Source: Taibaiella sp. KBW10 (GTDB taxonomy: Bacteria; Bacteroidota; Bacteroidia; Chitinophagales; Chitinophagaceae). From it: 64,000 nucleotides of DNA. The translations under genes and the position numbers were made by a program. Positions 34,312 to 42,970 of the stretch are shown here, one piece after another. The notes under the pieces are model-generated. The model saw nothing but the letters and a program-made list of their open reading frames with translations. It was not told the DNA's origin and searched no databases. The number at the start of each line of letters is the position of its first letter. Within the stretch, counting starts at the first letter, position 1. The stretch is taken from assembly GCF_003852495.1 (NCBI RefSeq), contig NZ_QAJI01000004.1, positions 269,718 through 333,717 on the forward strand, in the 5' to 3' direction.

Positions 34312-36177
34312 TTGGATAAGCAACACAGATCATTACACGATGTACACAGCAGTGTGGATATTACGTCTAAAAAAAACGGCTGGCGTAAGATTATGGCTTT
34401 TTTCGGGCCTGCATATTTAGTAAGTGTAGGGTATATGGATCCGGGAAACTGGGCCACAGACCTTGCCGGCGGCTCTCAATTTGGTTATACCCTCATCTGG
34501 GTACTCTTATGTAGTAATCTTATCGCTTTATTCTTACAGTCTCTATGTACCCGTTTGGGTATTGTACGCGGTAAAGATTTGGCACAATGCAATCGGGAGA
34601 CCTATCCCAAAGGCATGAATTTTGTATTATACCTCCTGGCCGAGATTGCAATTGCGGCTTGTGATCTCGCCGAAATTCTGGGTATGGCCATCGGCTTACA
34701 ATTGTTATTTGGCCTGGATCTGATGTGGGGTGTGCTCATTAGCTTCGGGGATACTTTTCTGCTCTTATACCTGCAACGTCTGGGTATTCGTAAAATGGAA
34801 CTATTTATTATCGGAACCATTTTTATAATTGGCATGTGCTTTCTGATCGAGATGTTTTTAGCAAAACCAGATATGCACGCGCTGGCCAAAGGATTTATCC
34901 CTTCACTTCCCAATACACAAGCGCTATATATCGCCATTGGTATTATCGGGGCTACGGTCATGCCCCATAACCTATACCTGCATTCGGCATTGGTGCAAAC
35001 CCGAAAGATCGGTAAAGACCATAACTCTATTAAAAAAGCGATAAAGTATAATTTTTGGGATAGTGCTATTGCCTTGAACCTGGCATTTTTTGTGAATGCG
35101 GCCATCTTGATTTTAGCGGCATCGGTGTTTCATAAAAACGGGATGACCGAAGTGGCCGAACTGGAAGATGCCCATAAATTATTATCGCCAACTATAGGTT
35201 CAGAATGGGCTTCCCGGTTGTTTGCCGTTGCCTTGATTGCTGCAGGGCAGAGCTCGACCATCACCGGGACCTTAGCTGGTCAGATTGTGATGGAAGGCTA
35301 TTTACAACTGCGCATTAGTCCTGCCTTAAGGCGTATTATTACCCGCCTGCTCGCGGTAGTGCCCGCGGTGATTGTGATTGCACTGATGGGTAATAAAGGC
35401 GTCGGAAAATTACTGATCTTCAGCCAGGTCTTATTAAGCATGCAGCTCTCTTTTGCCATCATTCCCCTGATCTATTTTGTAAGTGATAAAAAGCAAATGG
35501 GTCGTTATGCGATTCCGACGCTGAGTAAGATTATAGGTTGGTTGATCGTGGTATTGGTGGGTGGCTTGAACCTGAAATTGGTTTATGAATCTATACAGGA
35601 TATTTTAAAAACAGACCTTAACCCGACGCTTAAAATATTATTGGTGATCGGAGGCATAGGTCTTTTGGTTTTACTCGCACTTACGATCATTTATCCTTTG
35701 TATAAGAGAACCCATAAAGTCAATATAGACATTCATAAAGATGCGGTGATTGCGATCACAGAAGTGTCCGGATTCAATACGATTGCTGTGGCACTCGATT
35801 ATTCCGAAGTAGATCAGAAGACCATCAGTTATGCCCTGAAACTGGCTCATGAGCATACAACAATGGTATTGATCCATGTGGTAGAAAGTGCTGCGGCATT
35901 GCGTTCCGGCCCCGAAACACAGGATTATGAAACGCATAAAGACCTGAAGCGCTTACGCGAATATGTGGATTTTATAAGCAGCAAAGGCTATAACGTCATT
36001 TCGGTAATGGGCTACACCAACAGGGTAAAGGAGATCGCGAAATCATGCGAAACCTATGCTGCCGATCTGTTGGTAGTAGGCAGCCACGGGCACCGGGGTT
36101 TGAAAGATTTTATTTATGGAGAAACAGTCAATAATTTAAGACATAAAGTGAAGATTCCGGTCTTTATTGCACAGTAG
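34312..36177 (+). CDS. mntH: Nramp divalent metal transporter fused to a universal stress protein domain
   Basis: A 621-residue inner-membrane protein. The Nramp core spans ~28-475: DPGN (Asp43-Asn46) and MPHN (Met214-Asn217) are the two metal-binding breaks that coordinate manganese or iron with proton symport. Residues ~485-621 are a UspA-like domain (TIAVALDYSEVDQKTISYAL, VVGSHGHRGLKDFIYG, nucleotide-binding pattern GxxGHxG). Such fusions occur in Bacteroidota and could couple uptake to ATP or stress. The start is TTG: the preceding residues HDVHSSVD fit relatives, and no upstream ATG is available. Confidence 0.93.
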   Translation: MDKQHRSLHDVHSSVDITSKKNGWRKIMAFFGPAYLVSVGYMDPGNWATDLAGGSQFGYTLIWVLLCSNLIALFLQSLCTRLGIVRGKDLAQCNRETYPKGMNFVLYLLAEIAIAACDLAEILGMAIGLQLLFGLDLMWGVLISFGDTFLLLYLQRLGIRKMELFIIGTIFIIGMCFLIEMFLAKPDMHALAKGFIPSLPNTQALYIAIGIIGATVMPHNLYLHSALVQTRKIGKDHNSIKKAIKYNFWDSAIALNLAFFVNAAILILAASVFHKNGMTEVAELEDAHKLLSPTIGSEWASRLFAVALIAAGQSSTITGTLAGQIVMEGYLQLRISPALRRIITRLLAVVPAVIVIALMGNKGVGKLLIFSQVLLSMQLSFAIIPLIYFVSDKKQMGRYAIPTLSKIIGWLIVVLVGGLNLKLVYESIQDILKTDLNPTLKILLVIGGIGLLVLLALTIIYPLYKRTHKVNIDIHKDAVIAITEVSGFNTIAVALDYSEVDQKTISYALKLAHEHTTMVLIHVVESAAALRSGPETQDYETHKDLKRLREYVDFISSKGYNVISVMGYTNRVKEIAKSCETYAADLLVVGSHGHRGLKDFIYGETVNNLRHKVKIPVFIAQ

Positions 36178-36254
36178 CTTTATTATGGCGCTTTTCATGC
36201 CCCATAATAGCCATAATAAATTCTAAATCTTTAATTACTTTTGAGGCTGTACAC

Positions 36255-37760
36255 ATGAAGCACCAAATTGTAATCATAGGATCCGGGCTAGGCGGTTTGC
36301 TCACAGCCGTTTTGCTAGCCAAAGAAGGCTATGATGTTGCAATTATAGAGCAGAACAAGCAGATCGGGGGCTGTCTGCAAACCTTTTCTTTTGATAAGAA
36401 AATATTTGACAGCGCGGTACATTACCTGGGTTCTTTAGGAGAGGGAGAGGTGCTAAACCAGATTTTTTCCTATGCCGGTATCCAAAAAGACTTACAGCTT
36501 AAACGCCTGGATCAGGATTGTTTTGATGCGGTATTATTCGGATCAGACCCGCAGCAATACAAGTTAGCCCAGGGTTTAGATAACTTTGCCGATAGCCTCT
36601 GGCAGCAGTTTCCCGAAGAAAAAGAAGCTATTAATGCTTATACCCGTCTATTACAAGATACCTGCGACCGTTTTCCTTTATACAACCTGAGAAATGGTGA
36701 TGCGGCAGAGAAAGAGGAAGTTCTTCATCTGAAATTAGCACAGGAATTACAAAAGATAACGACAAACCAAACCTTACAAAAAGTACTTAGCGGAAATGCG
36801 ATTCTCTATGCCGGTATGGCGCAGAAAACAGCTTTCTCTACACATGCACTTGTCAGTAAAAGCTATATCGACAGTTCATGGCGTTGTGTAGGCGGCAGTT
36901 CTCAAATCGCCAAATTGCTTTGGCGCAAATTACAAGAATATGGAGGGGTGATCTATCGACATGAAAAGATCAAGCGACTGGTGGTAAACAATGGGATCAT
37001 TGAAAAAGCAGTTGCTGCATCCGGAAACGAATTTTTAGGTACCCATTTTATCGCTAATATCCACCCGCAACAAACCATTGCTTTATTGTCTGATCAAAGT
37101 ATCTTGAAATCTGTATTCAAGAACAGAATACTGGAGGCAACGCCAACAGTAGGCTGTATCATGGTTAATATCGTACTCAAGCCACGGACGGTGTCCTATA
37201 AGAATTATAACATCAACTGGAACCTTAAAGATGGTCTGGAAGTGATCGATGCCTTATCAGAATTTTTTCCTGTAAATTACTCCATATATTATACAGAAGA
37301 TTCGCATAATCATGGTTTTGCAGAATCTGTTTCAATCCTGAGTTATATTAATACTTCAGATTTTGCGGTATGGAAAAACTCTTTTAACAGTACCATGGCT
37401 GCTCAGGAGAGGGAACCGGCTTATACCGATTTTAAAGAAGAAAAAGCAGTACTGTTGATCAATAAGGTTGCAGAACGTTTTCCAGAACTGAAAGAACAGA
37501 TGCAGTCTTATAAAATAGCCACGCCACTTACTTATCGAGATTATCAGGGTTCGGTAACCGGTGATATGTATGGTATACAAAAAGATGTAAACCAGTTAAA
37601 CCATACCCGTTTTACTACGAAAACAAGAATTCCTAATTTACACCTTACCGGCCAGAATATAAACCTGCATGGTGTTTTGGGTGTGAGTATGACAGCCATT
37701 TCCTCTGCGGCCGATTTCTTAGGATTAGATTATCTGCTGCAAAAAATAAACGAAGCATAA
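36255..37760 (+). CDS. Phytoene-desaturase-like FAD oxidoreductase
   Basis: A 501-residue flavoprotein. IIGSGLGGLLTAVLLAKEG (residues 6-24) is the dinucleotide fold and IIEQNKQIGGCLQTF the FAD ribose/GG motif. The C-terminal NLHLTGQNINLHGVLGVSMTA closes the FAD site. The family includes CrtI, CrtISO and retinol saturase; the short insert pattern suggests the carotenoid-isomerase/retinol-saturase branch. No other pigment gene is adjacent. It starts 77 bases after mntH, with a TACTTTTG -7-like box at 36236-36243. Confidence 0.85.
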   Translation: MKHQIVIIGSGLGGLLTAVLLAKEGYDVAIIEQNKQIGGCLQTFSFDKKIFDSAVHYLGSLGEGEVLNQIFSYAGIQKDLQLKRLDQDCFDAVLFGSDPQQYKLAQGLDNFADSLWQQFPEEKEAINAYTRLLQDTCDRFPLYNLRNGDAAEKEEVLHLKLAQELQKITTNQTLQKVLSGNAILYAGMAQKTAFSTHALVSKSYIDSSWRCVGGSSQIAKLLWRKLQEYGGVIYRHEKIKRLVVNNGIIEKAVAASGNEFLGTHFIANIHPQQTIALLSDQSILKSVFKNRILEATPTVGCIMVNIVLKPRTVSYKNYNINWNLKDGLEVIDALSEFFPVNYSIYYTEDSHNHGFAESVSILSYINTSDFAVWKNSFNSTMAAQEREPAYTDFKEEKAVLLINKVAERFPELKEQMQSYKIATPLTYRDYQGSVTGDMYGIQKDVNQLNHTRFTTKTRIPNLHLTGQNINLHGVLGVSMTAISSAADFLGLDYLLQKINEA

Positions 37761-37817
37761 AAGCATTCTGGTCACATTGCAGTTGTATCCCAAAATCACC
37801 CTTATCATCGAGTAATT

Positions 37818-38917
37818 ATGAACATAAATTTGAAAGCCTTACTTACCGGAACGCTTATGGTATCTTGGTTGTACGTACAGGCACAGCAATTGGATTCTAT
37901 AGCGCTGTCCAAAAAATAGGACAACAACTTATTGCTCTCGAAATGGAAGGGATGAGCGCAACAAATACCAAGACAGATAACTGTATACGGGATAAAGACG
38001 GTAATTTTCTTTCCTGCTATTATGCCAGTGCACAACCGGAATGGGTTACAGATTTTAATGGAGATGGGATTGCTGATGCGCTCTTTCATTTTATGGACGA
38101 GGGTTTAGGCGGTGGGGGTAATGCATTTGGTTATGAATACCGTATTGTTCTCCTAGACCAAGCACAAAAGATTCAAAAACAATATGCGCTTTTTGGCGGT
38201 GGAAAAATGTCTTATGGGCAACTGAACATTAATCGCGTACATAATGGAAAAATTGAGGCCAGCTATGAAGAAAATCAATTCTTACGCGGCAATTATGAAG
38301 ACACCTTAAACCTTAAAAGTGAAGACTTGGTTTTCAGTCTGGAAGGAGACCGAATCGTAGAGGCTCATTATCATAACTGTCCGATGGCCATGATGAAAAA
38401 GCAGATTTTCAAAACAGATAAGGGCCTTAAAATTGAAAAAGACATCGCTTCTGATGACCAGTACAATGAGGAATGCACCGAAAGTATTACGATGCCTGAT
38501 CGTAGTCAGTATACCGCAATCCTTGGTGGATGTGAGGAGCTTTCTCTCCACTTTAGCCGTACGATAGCATATGATAAAAGATTGGAGACGAACAAAGCCT
38601 TTATCAAACAAACGTTACTAGAGGAGCTCTTATTCCTGAAAGAACATACACTATACCCAACCGTAATTAAAGCCGCCTATGATCAGGTTCAAAAAACGCA
38701 ATCGGGAAGCCTGACCATTGAACAATATGGCGGTGTAACCTTACATCTGAATATGGCCGATCACTGGCAGGCACATTTGTTTATTTCCGGAAATGCAGAA
38801 CAGGGTAGCTTTTTGACCCTTCGTTTTGTCAAAGCAAAAGCCGGGGAAACGATGGCGTTTTGGGAAAGCATGGATAATAAAATGAAATTAAAGCCACAAA
38901 AAAAGGCTACAAAATAG
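37818..38917 (+). pseudogene. Exported protein gene interrupted by a single-base frameshift
   Basis: From the ATG at 37818 a clean signal peptide is read (MNINLKALLTGTLMVSW, then LYVQAQQ), which hits TAG at 37917 just after six As (37911-37916). The following ~330 codons continue in the -1 frame and have good coding character, with an Asp-rich loop DFNGDGIADALF and paired cysteines. Adding one A would fuse them in frame. It may be a sequencing error, a true mutation or slippage. The downstream frame has only a TTG at 37865, which would lack a signal peptide. I do not recognise the mature protein. Confidence 0.7.
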
Positions 38918-38938
38918 TGATATTTTATAGCCTTTTTA
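38900..38938 (+). terminator. Bidirectional terminator between two convergent genes
   Basis: AAAAAGGCTACAAAATA and TATTTTATAGCCTTTTT pair over 17 bases with one mismatch and a four-base loop. It overlaps the last codons of the plus-strand frame and ends 20 bases short of the minus-strand gene. Confidence 0.85.
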
Positions 38939-38957
38939 ATAAGATTATATACTTTCC

Positions 38958-39761
38958 TTAGAAAATTTCATAGGCAAAACGGATGCCTATAGAAGCATAA
39001 GAAAGCTTTTGGACGACATCTTTGCCCATTTGGTATTTATAAGTCACATTATAGGCATTACTGACCGAAAGGGCTGCATTGCTGTTGAAAAATGAATAGC
39101 CAAATGTTAAGCCGACACTGATTTTGTCGGTTAGTTCATTATAGTTAAGTCTTTTATATCCTATATAAAGATTAGCATTACCATTACCATAGTGTTTATT
39201 CTCATCATTCATATTTAATGACTCCGTTGTCCCGTAACGCACCCTGTCTTTAGTTGACAAAACAGTAGTGCTGTATGTGGTATCGGATTGGGAAGTGATT
39301 TTGGCAAGGTACAGGGGTAAAGAAACGCCCACGCGTACATCAATACGGTGCTTCTGCGCAATGTCAAAGTAACGACCGATTTCAAAATGTGGTTCAAATA
39401 CCGGTACCGAAATCCCTCTTCTTCCCATAACCCCTTTAGGAAAAGTAGTATCGGAAGTAGGGGCAAATTCTTTAATGTATTTATAACTGAAGTTTCCGGT
39501 TCCTACAGATAAAGCCGTTCTAAAATACAATTTTCGGGTCAGGTGATAGCGGTATTCTACTCCTATTCTTAAAAAGGGCGCAAAGGTACTCGCATTGCCA
39601 TTTTTTGAGACTAGATTGCTTCCCATATTTTGGTTTAAATCGGCATAAAAGCCCAGATGTCTCCCATCTTTTGCGCGGTCAAAACTCCTGATTACCTGTG
39701 CAGAAGCACCAATGGATAGACTACAGATCAAAAAGAAAACTAAAGAAAAATATTTGCTCAT
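38958..39761 (-). CDS. Outer-membrane beta-barrel protein
   Basis: A 267-residue exported protein. A signal peptide ends near GASAQ (~22). Alternating strand motifs (GVEYRYHLTRKLYFRTALSVG, HRIDVRVGVSLPLYLA, KISVGLTFGYSFF, LSYASIGIRFAYEIF) end with a terminal aromatic, as in outer-membrane barrels of the PorT/OmpA-like kind. No ligand can be named. It converges on the frameshifted gene and shares its terminator. Confidence 0.75.
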   Translation of the reverse strand: MSKYFSLVFFLICSLSIGASAQVIRSFDRAKDGRHLGFYADLNQNMGSNLVSKNGNASTFAPFLRIGVEYRYHLTRKLYFRTALSVGTGNFSYKYIKEFAPTSDTTFPKGVMGRRGISVPVFEPHFEIGRYFDIAQKHRIDVRVGVSLPLYLAKITSQSDTTYSTTVLSTKDRVRYGTTESLNMNDENKHYGNGNANLYIGYKRLNYNELTDKISVGLTFGYSFFNSNAALSVSNAYNVTYKYQMGKDVVQKLSYASIGIRFAYEIF

Positions 39762-39915
39762 GATATTTTAGATAATTGTATTTAAGATAAATTTAATGTA
39801 AGTGTGTCGAAAGAAGATGCAATATAAATGAATATCTCTTTAATTTAAAAATAAATTATAAAAAATTATCAGTTATTACACTTAACTTCGCGAAACCTTT
39901 AATGTGGTTAATTTT

Positions 39916-39962
39916 TTAGAGACCTTAACCATATTATTTTAAGCTGAATATTCGGTCTCTAA
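39916..39962 (+). promoter_or_regulatory. Leader hairpin of pnp
   Basis: TTAGAGACC (39916-39924) and GGTCTCTAA (39954-39962) are perfect 9-base arms around 29 bases, within which ATATT and AATAT can pair again. It ends 21 bases before the pnp ATG. In E. coli a comparable leader hairpin is cut by RNase III and mediates PNPase autoregulation; here the same role is inferred. Confidence 0.5.
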
Positions 39963-39983
39963 GCTGACTTAAACAAAAGATAT

Positions 39984-42314
39984 ATGACATTGAATCCAAC
40001 TTCGGTTTCCTTTACTTTAGACAATGGTAAAGAAGTAATAATCGAAACAGGAAAATTAGCCCGTCAAGCGGACGGTGCTGTTACAGTTCGCTGTGGCGAC
40101 TGTGTAATCTTAGCTACTGTAGTAGCGAGTAAAGAGCCTAGACCAGGCCAATCTTTCTTCCCGCTGACTGTTGACTATCAAGAAAAATTTGCATCCGCAG
40201 GTCGTATTCCCGGTTCTTTCTTCAAACGCGAAGGCAGAATAAGTGATTATGAAATATTAATATGTCGTCTGATCGACAGAGCTTTACGTCCTTTATTCCC
40301 GGAAAGCTATTTATGTGAAGTACAGGTTTTAGTTTCCTTGATTTCCAATGATCCTGAAGTAATGCCAGACGCTTTGGCCTGTTTAGCAGCTTCTGCTGCA
40401 CTGGCAGTATCCGATGTGCCTATCCAAGAAATCATTTCTGAGGCCAGAGTTGCCCGTATCAATGGTGAAATGGTGGTAAACCCTTCGCCGGCGCAAATCG
40501 AAACAGCTGATATGGACTTTATCATCGCCGCTACCGAAAAGAATATCATGATGGTAGAAGGAGAAGCTAAAGAATGTCAGGAAGAAGACATGATCAAAGC
40601 GATCGAAGTAGCACACGAAGCGATTCGTAAGCAAGTAAAAGCACAAGAAGAATTAAGAGCTAAAGTTGGCGCTCCTGCTAAAAGAGTAGTAGCCGAATTT
40701 ACAGAGAACGAAGAAGTTAAAGCTGCTGTAGAATCATTTGCCGGAGCGCGCATGCTGGAAATCGCCAGAGCGGGTAGCAACAAACACGATCGTACAGATG
40801 CTATTAAAGCATTAAAAGAAGAATTGATGGCCAGCTTCGGGGAAACACCTGAAGAAGAAACCATCGCTTTTGCAAAACGTTATTTTGACGACCTGCAATA
40901 CTATAGTGTACGTAATATGATCCTGGATGAAAGCCGTCGTTTAGATGGTCGTAAACTAGATGAAGTACGTGGTTTATATATAGAAACCAATGCTTTACCA
41001 ACTCCTCACGGTTCTGCATTATTTACCCGCGGTGAGACTCAGTCTATGACCACCGTGACTTTAGGTACCAAAGACGATGAGTTACTGATCGAAACTGCCG
41101 GTACTTCCAATTATCAAAAATTCCTGTTACACTATAACTTCCCGCCATTCTCTACCGGAGAAACCAAGCCAATGCGTGGACCAAGCCGTAGAGAAGTAGG
41201 ACATGGTAACCTTGCGAAGCGTTCTTTATTCCAAATGATGCCAAAAGATTATGCGTATACTGTACGTGTTGTTTCTGATATCCTGGAATCTAATGGTTCT
41301 TCTTCTATGGCTACTGTTTGTGCCGGTTCTCTTGCTTTGATGGATGCGGGTGTACCTTTCCCTAAACACGTAAGTGGTGTAGCGATGGGTCTGATCAGCC
41401 GTGCCAGCGATGGTAAATGGGCTGTATTGACCGATATCCTGGGTGATGAAGATCATTTAGGAGATATGGACTTTAAAGTAACGGGTACCCGTGAAGGGAT
41501 CTGTGGTATTCAAATGGATATTAAAGTAGATGGTTTAAGTATGGATGTAATGCGTCAGGCATTGGCACAAGCCAATAAGGGCCGTTTACACATCCTGGAT
41601 GCCATGTATGAAGCCATGCCTGCATACAGACCGGAATTGAAACCACAAACACCACGTATCGAACAATTGATCATTGATCGTGAGTTTATCGGTGCGGTAA
41701 TCGGACCAGGTGGTAAAATCATTCAAGAAATTCAACGTACTACCGGTGCGGAAATCAATATCGAAGAAGTTGGCGAAACAGGTGTCGTTAAGGTATTCTC
41801 TAATAACGGAGAAAGCCTGAACGCAGCGATGAACTGGATTAAAGGTATCGTAGCCATTCCGGAAGTAGGAGAGGTGTATGAGTCTACCGTTAAATCAATC
41901 ATGCCTTATGGTGCTTTTGTAGAGTTTATGCCGGGTAAACAAGGTTTGCTGCATATCTCAGAAGTAAGCTGGAAGCGCCTAGATACTTTAGAAGGTGTAT
42001 TAAGCGAAAATGAGGTAATCAAAGTAAAACTGTTAGGCGTAGACCAGAAAACCGGTAAATTCCGTTTGAGCAGAAAAGTATTGATGCCAAAACCTGAAGG
42101 TTATGTAGAAAAACCAGAAGGGGAGAAAAGAGAGCGCAGAGAAGGTGGAGACAGAAATGACAGAGGAGATAGAAGAGACCGCGATAACAATCGTGATCGT
42201 GGCGACAGAAGAGGTCCACGTGAACCTCGTGAAGAGCAACCTGTTCAGGATACACCAATAGTAGAAAATAATACACCGGCCATTGATCCTGCTGATGCAG
42301 ATTTAGCCTTGTAA
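39984..42314 (+). CDS. pnp: Polyribonucleotide nucleotidyltransferase
   Basis: A 776-residue trimeric 3'-5' exoribonuclease. Two RNase PH-like domains frame an alpha-helical linker: TGKLARQADGAVTVRCGD, RRLDGRKLDEVRG, FTRGETQSMTTVTLG and LGDEDHLGDMDFKVTGT. KH (~560-620, FIGAVIGPGGKIIQEIQ) and S1 (~630-700, GEVYESTVKSIMPYGAFVEF) domains follow. The last ~75 residues are an Arg/Asp/Gly-rich tail (RGDRRDRDNNRDRG), probably for RNA or degradosome contacts. A leader hairpin precedes and a strong terminator follows it. Confidence 0.97.
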   Translation: MTLNPTSVSFTLDNGKEVIIETGKLARQADGAVTVRCGDCVILATVVASKEPRPGQSFFPLTVDYQEKFASAGRIPGSFFKREGRISDYEILICRLIDRALRPLFPESYLCEVQVLVSLISNDPEVMPDALACLAASAALAVSDVPIQEIISEARVARINGEMVVNPSPAQIETADMDFIIAATEKNIMMVEGEAKECQEEDMIKAIEVAHEAIRKQVKAQEELRAKVGAPAKRVVAEFTENEEVKAAVESFAGARMLEIARAGSNKHDRTDAIKALKEELMASFGETPEEETIAFAKRYFDDLQYYSVRNMILDESRRLDGRKLDEVRGLYIETNALPTPHGSALFTRGETQSMTTVTLGTKDDELLIETAGTSNYQKFLLHYNFPPFSTGETKPMRGPSRREVGHGNLAKRSLFQMMPKDYAYTVRVVSDILESNGSSSMATVCAGSLALMDAGVPFPKHVSGVAMGLISRASDGKWAVLTDILGDEDHLGDMDFKVTGTREGICGIQMDIKVDGLSMDVMRQALAQANKGRLHILDAMYEAMPAYRPELKPQTPRIEQLIIDREFIGAVIGPGGKIIQEIQRTTGAEINIEEVGETGVVKVFSNNGESLNAAMNWIKGIVAIPEVGEVYESTVKSIMPYGAFVEFMPGKQGLLHISEVSWKRLDTLEGVLSENEVIKVKLLGVDQKTGKFRLSRKVLMPKPEGYVEKPEGEKRERREGGDRNDRGDRRDRDNNRDRGDRRGPREPREEQPVQDTPIVENNTPAIDPADADLAL

Positions 42315-42333
42315 TTGTAAGTATATCATTTTG

Positions 42334-42366
42334 AAAATGCCGGTCGTTAACGCCGGCATTTTTTTA
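42334..42366 (+). terminator. Terminator of pnp
   Basis: AAAATGCCGG and CCGGCATTTT form a perfect 10-base stem with a nine-base loop and a T run, 19 bases past the pnp stop. Confidence 0.9.
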
Positions 42367-42542
42367 TATAAACTGAGTATCCACTTTTAGAAAACAAAGA
42401 CTTAATTATCCTTTTGGTTTCCATTTATTGGTATTGCTATCTTTTGCCTTGATGCAAAAGGTACCGCCAAAAATTGAAGGTGTCGTTCGGTCGTAAACCA
42501 AGCTCGCTGCGCTCAGACCGTGGTTTACGCCTTATCGACCGA
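42366..42542 (-). repeat. Dispersed intergenic repeat, copy B
   Basis: Read on the minus strand, a hairpin (TCGGTCG and CGTAAACCA on one side, TGGTTTACG and CGACCGA on the other; 42487-42542) is followed by the same core as copy A: GGCGGTACCTTTTGCATCAA, ATAAATGG, AACCAAAAG, AAGTCTTTGTTT, CTAAAAG. The hairpin centre contains AGCTCGCTGCGCTCAGACC, a motif I recall from intergenic repeats in other Bacteroidota. Confidence 0.75.
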
Positions 42543-42970
42543 GCCAATGATTTCCTTAACGCCGGATATATAAGGCCGGTCCTAAGTGGTCTGTTCTGTA
42601 CAGATCGCTTACCTTTTTTGCTCGAAGATCATATTTCCGCATGCAATTTGCTATCGCTGTATATAACACAGTAGCGAGTGCTGTTAGGAGTAGCGCACCT
42701 AATGCGTCATAGTAATGCGGTCTCTGTACCATCATTTGCTGAGACCGAAGGGACACCAAAATAAACTAAGCCCGGTGCAATTTTACCTATAAGAACTTTG
42801 TTTCCTACATGCGGATAGCCATATAATACGCTACACTGGTTATCAAAATGAGGGATAATCATATGAGAATAAGCTACATGCAACAATGGTCCAATAACTA
42901 TCGGAAGACTGGCATATTAGCGCTCGATTTGTCGCGAATTTTCGATAAATTTGGAGTTCAAATTCTTAAA
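42543..42970. other. Intergenic region between repeat B and the M13 peptidase
   Basis: About 430 bases without a supported gene. It contains a 7-base inverted repeat (CGGTCTC at 42718, GAGACCG at 42741) and a minus-strand open frame of ~60 codons (42735 down to 42556) with one hydrophobic segment but no recognised family. TAAATTTG at 42946-42953 could be a -7 element for the peptidase, though its spacing to the nearest TTTG is short. Confidence 0.45.

Noticed and set aside
42474-42674. Plus-strand open frame of 66 codons in the pnp-peptidase gap
   Set aside because: It is produced by repeat copy B and its hairpin, not by a conserved protein.
42556-42735. Minus-strand frame of about 60 codons with one hydrophobic stretch
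   Set aside because: No family, no promoter-like box with good spacing, and it partly overlaps palindromic sequence; kept only as a note in the gap entry.
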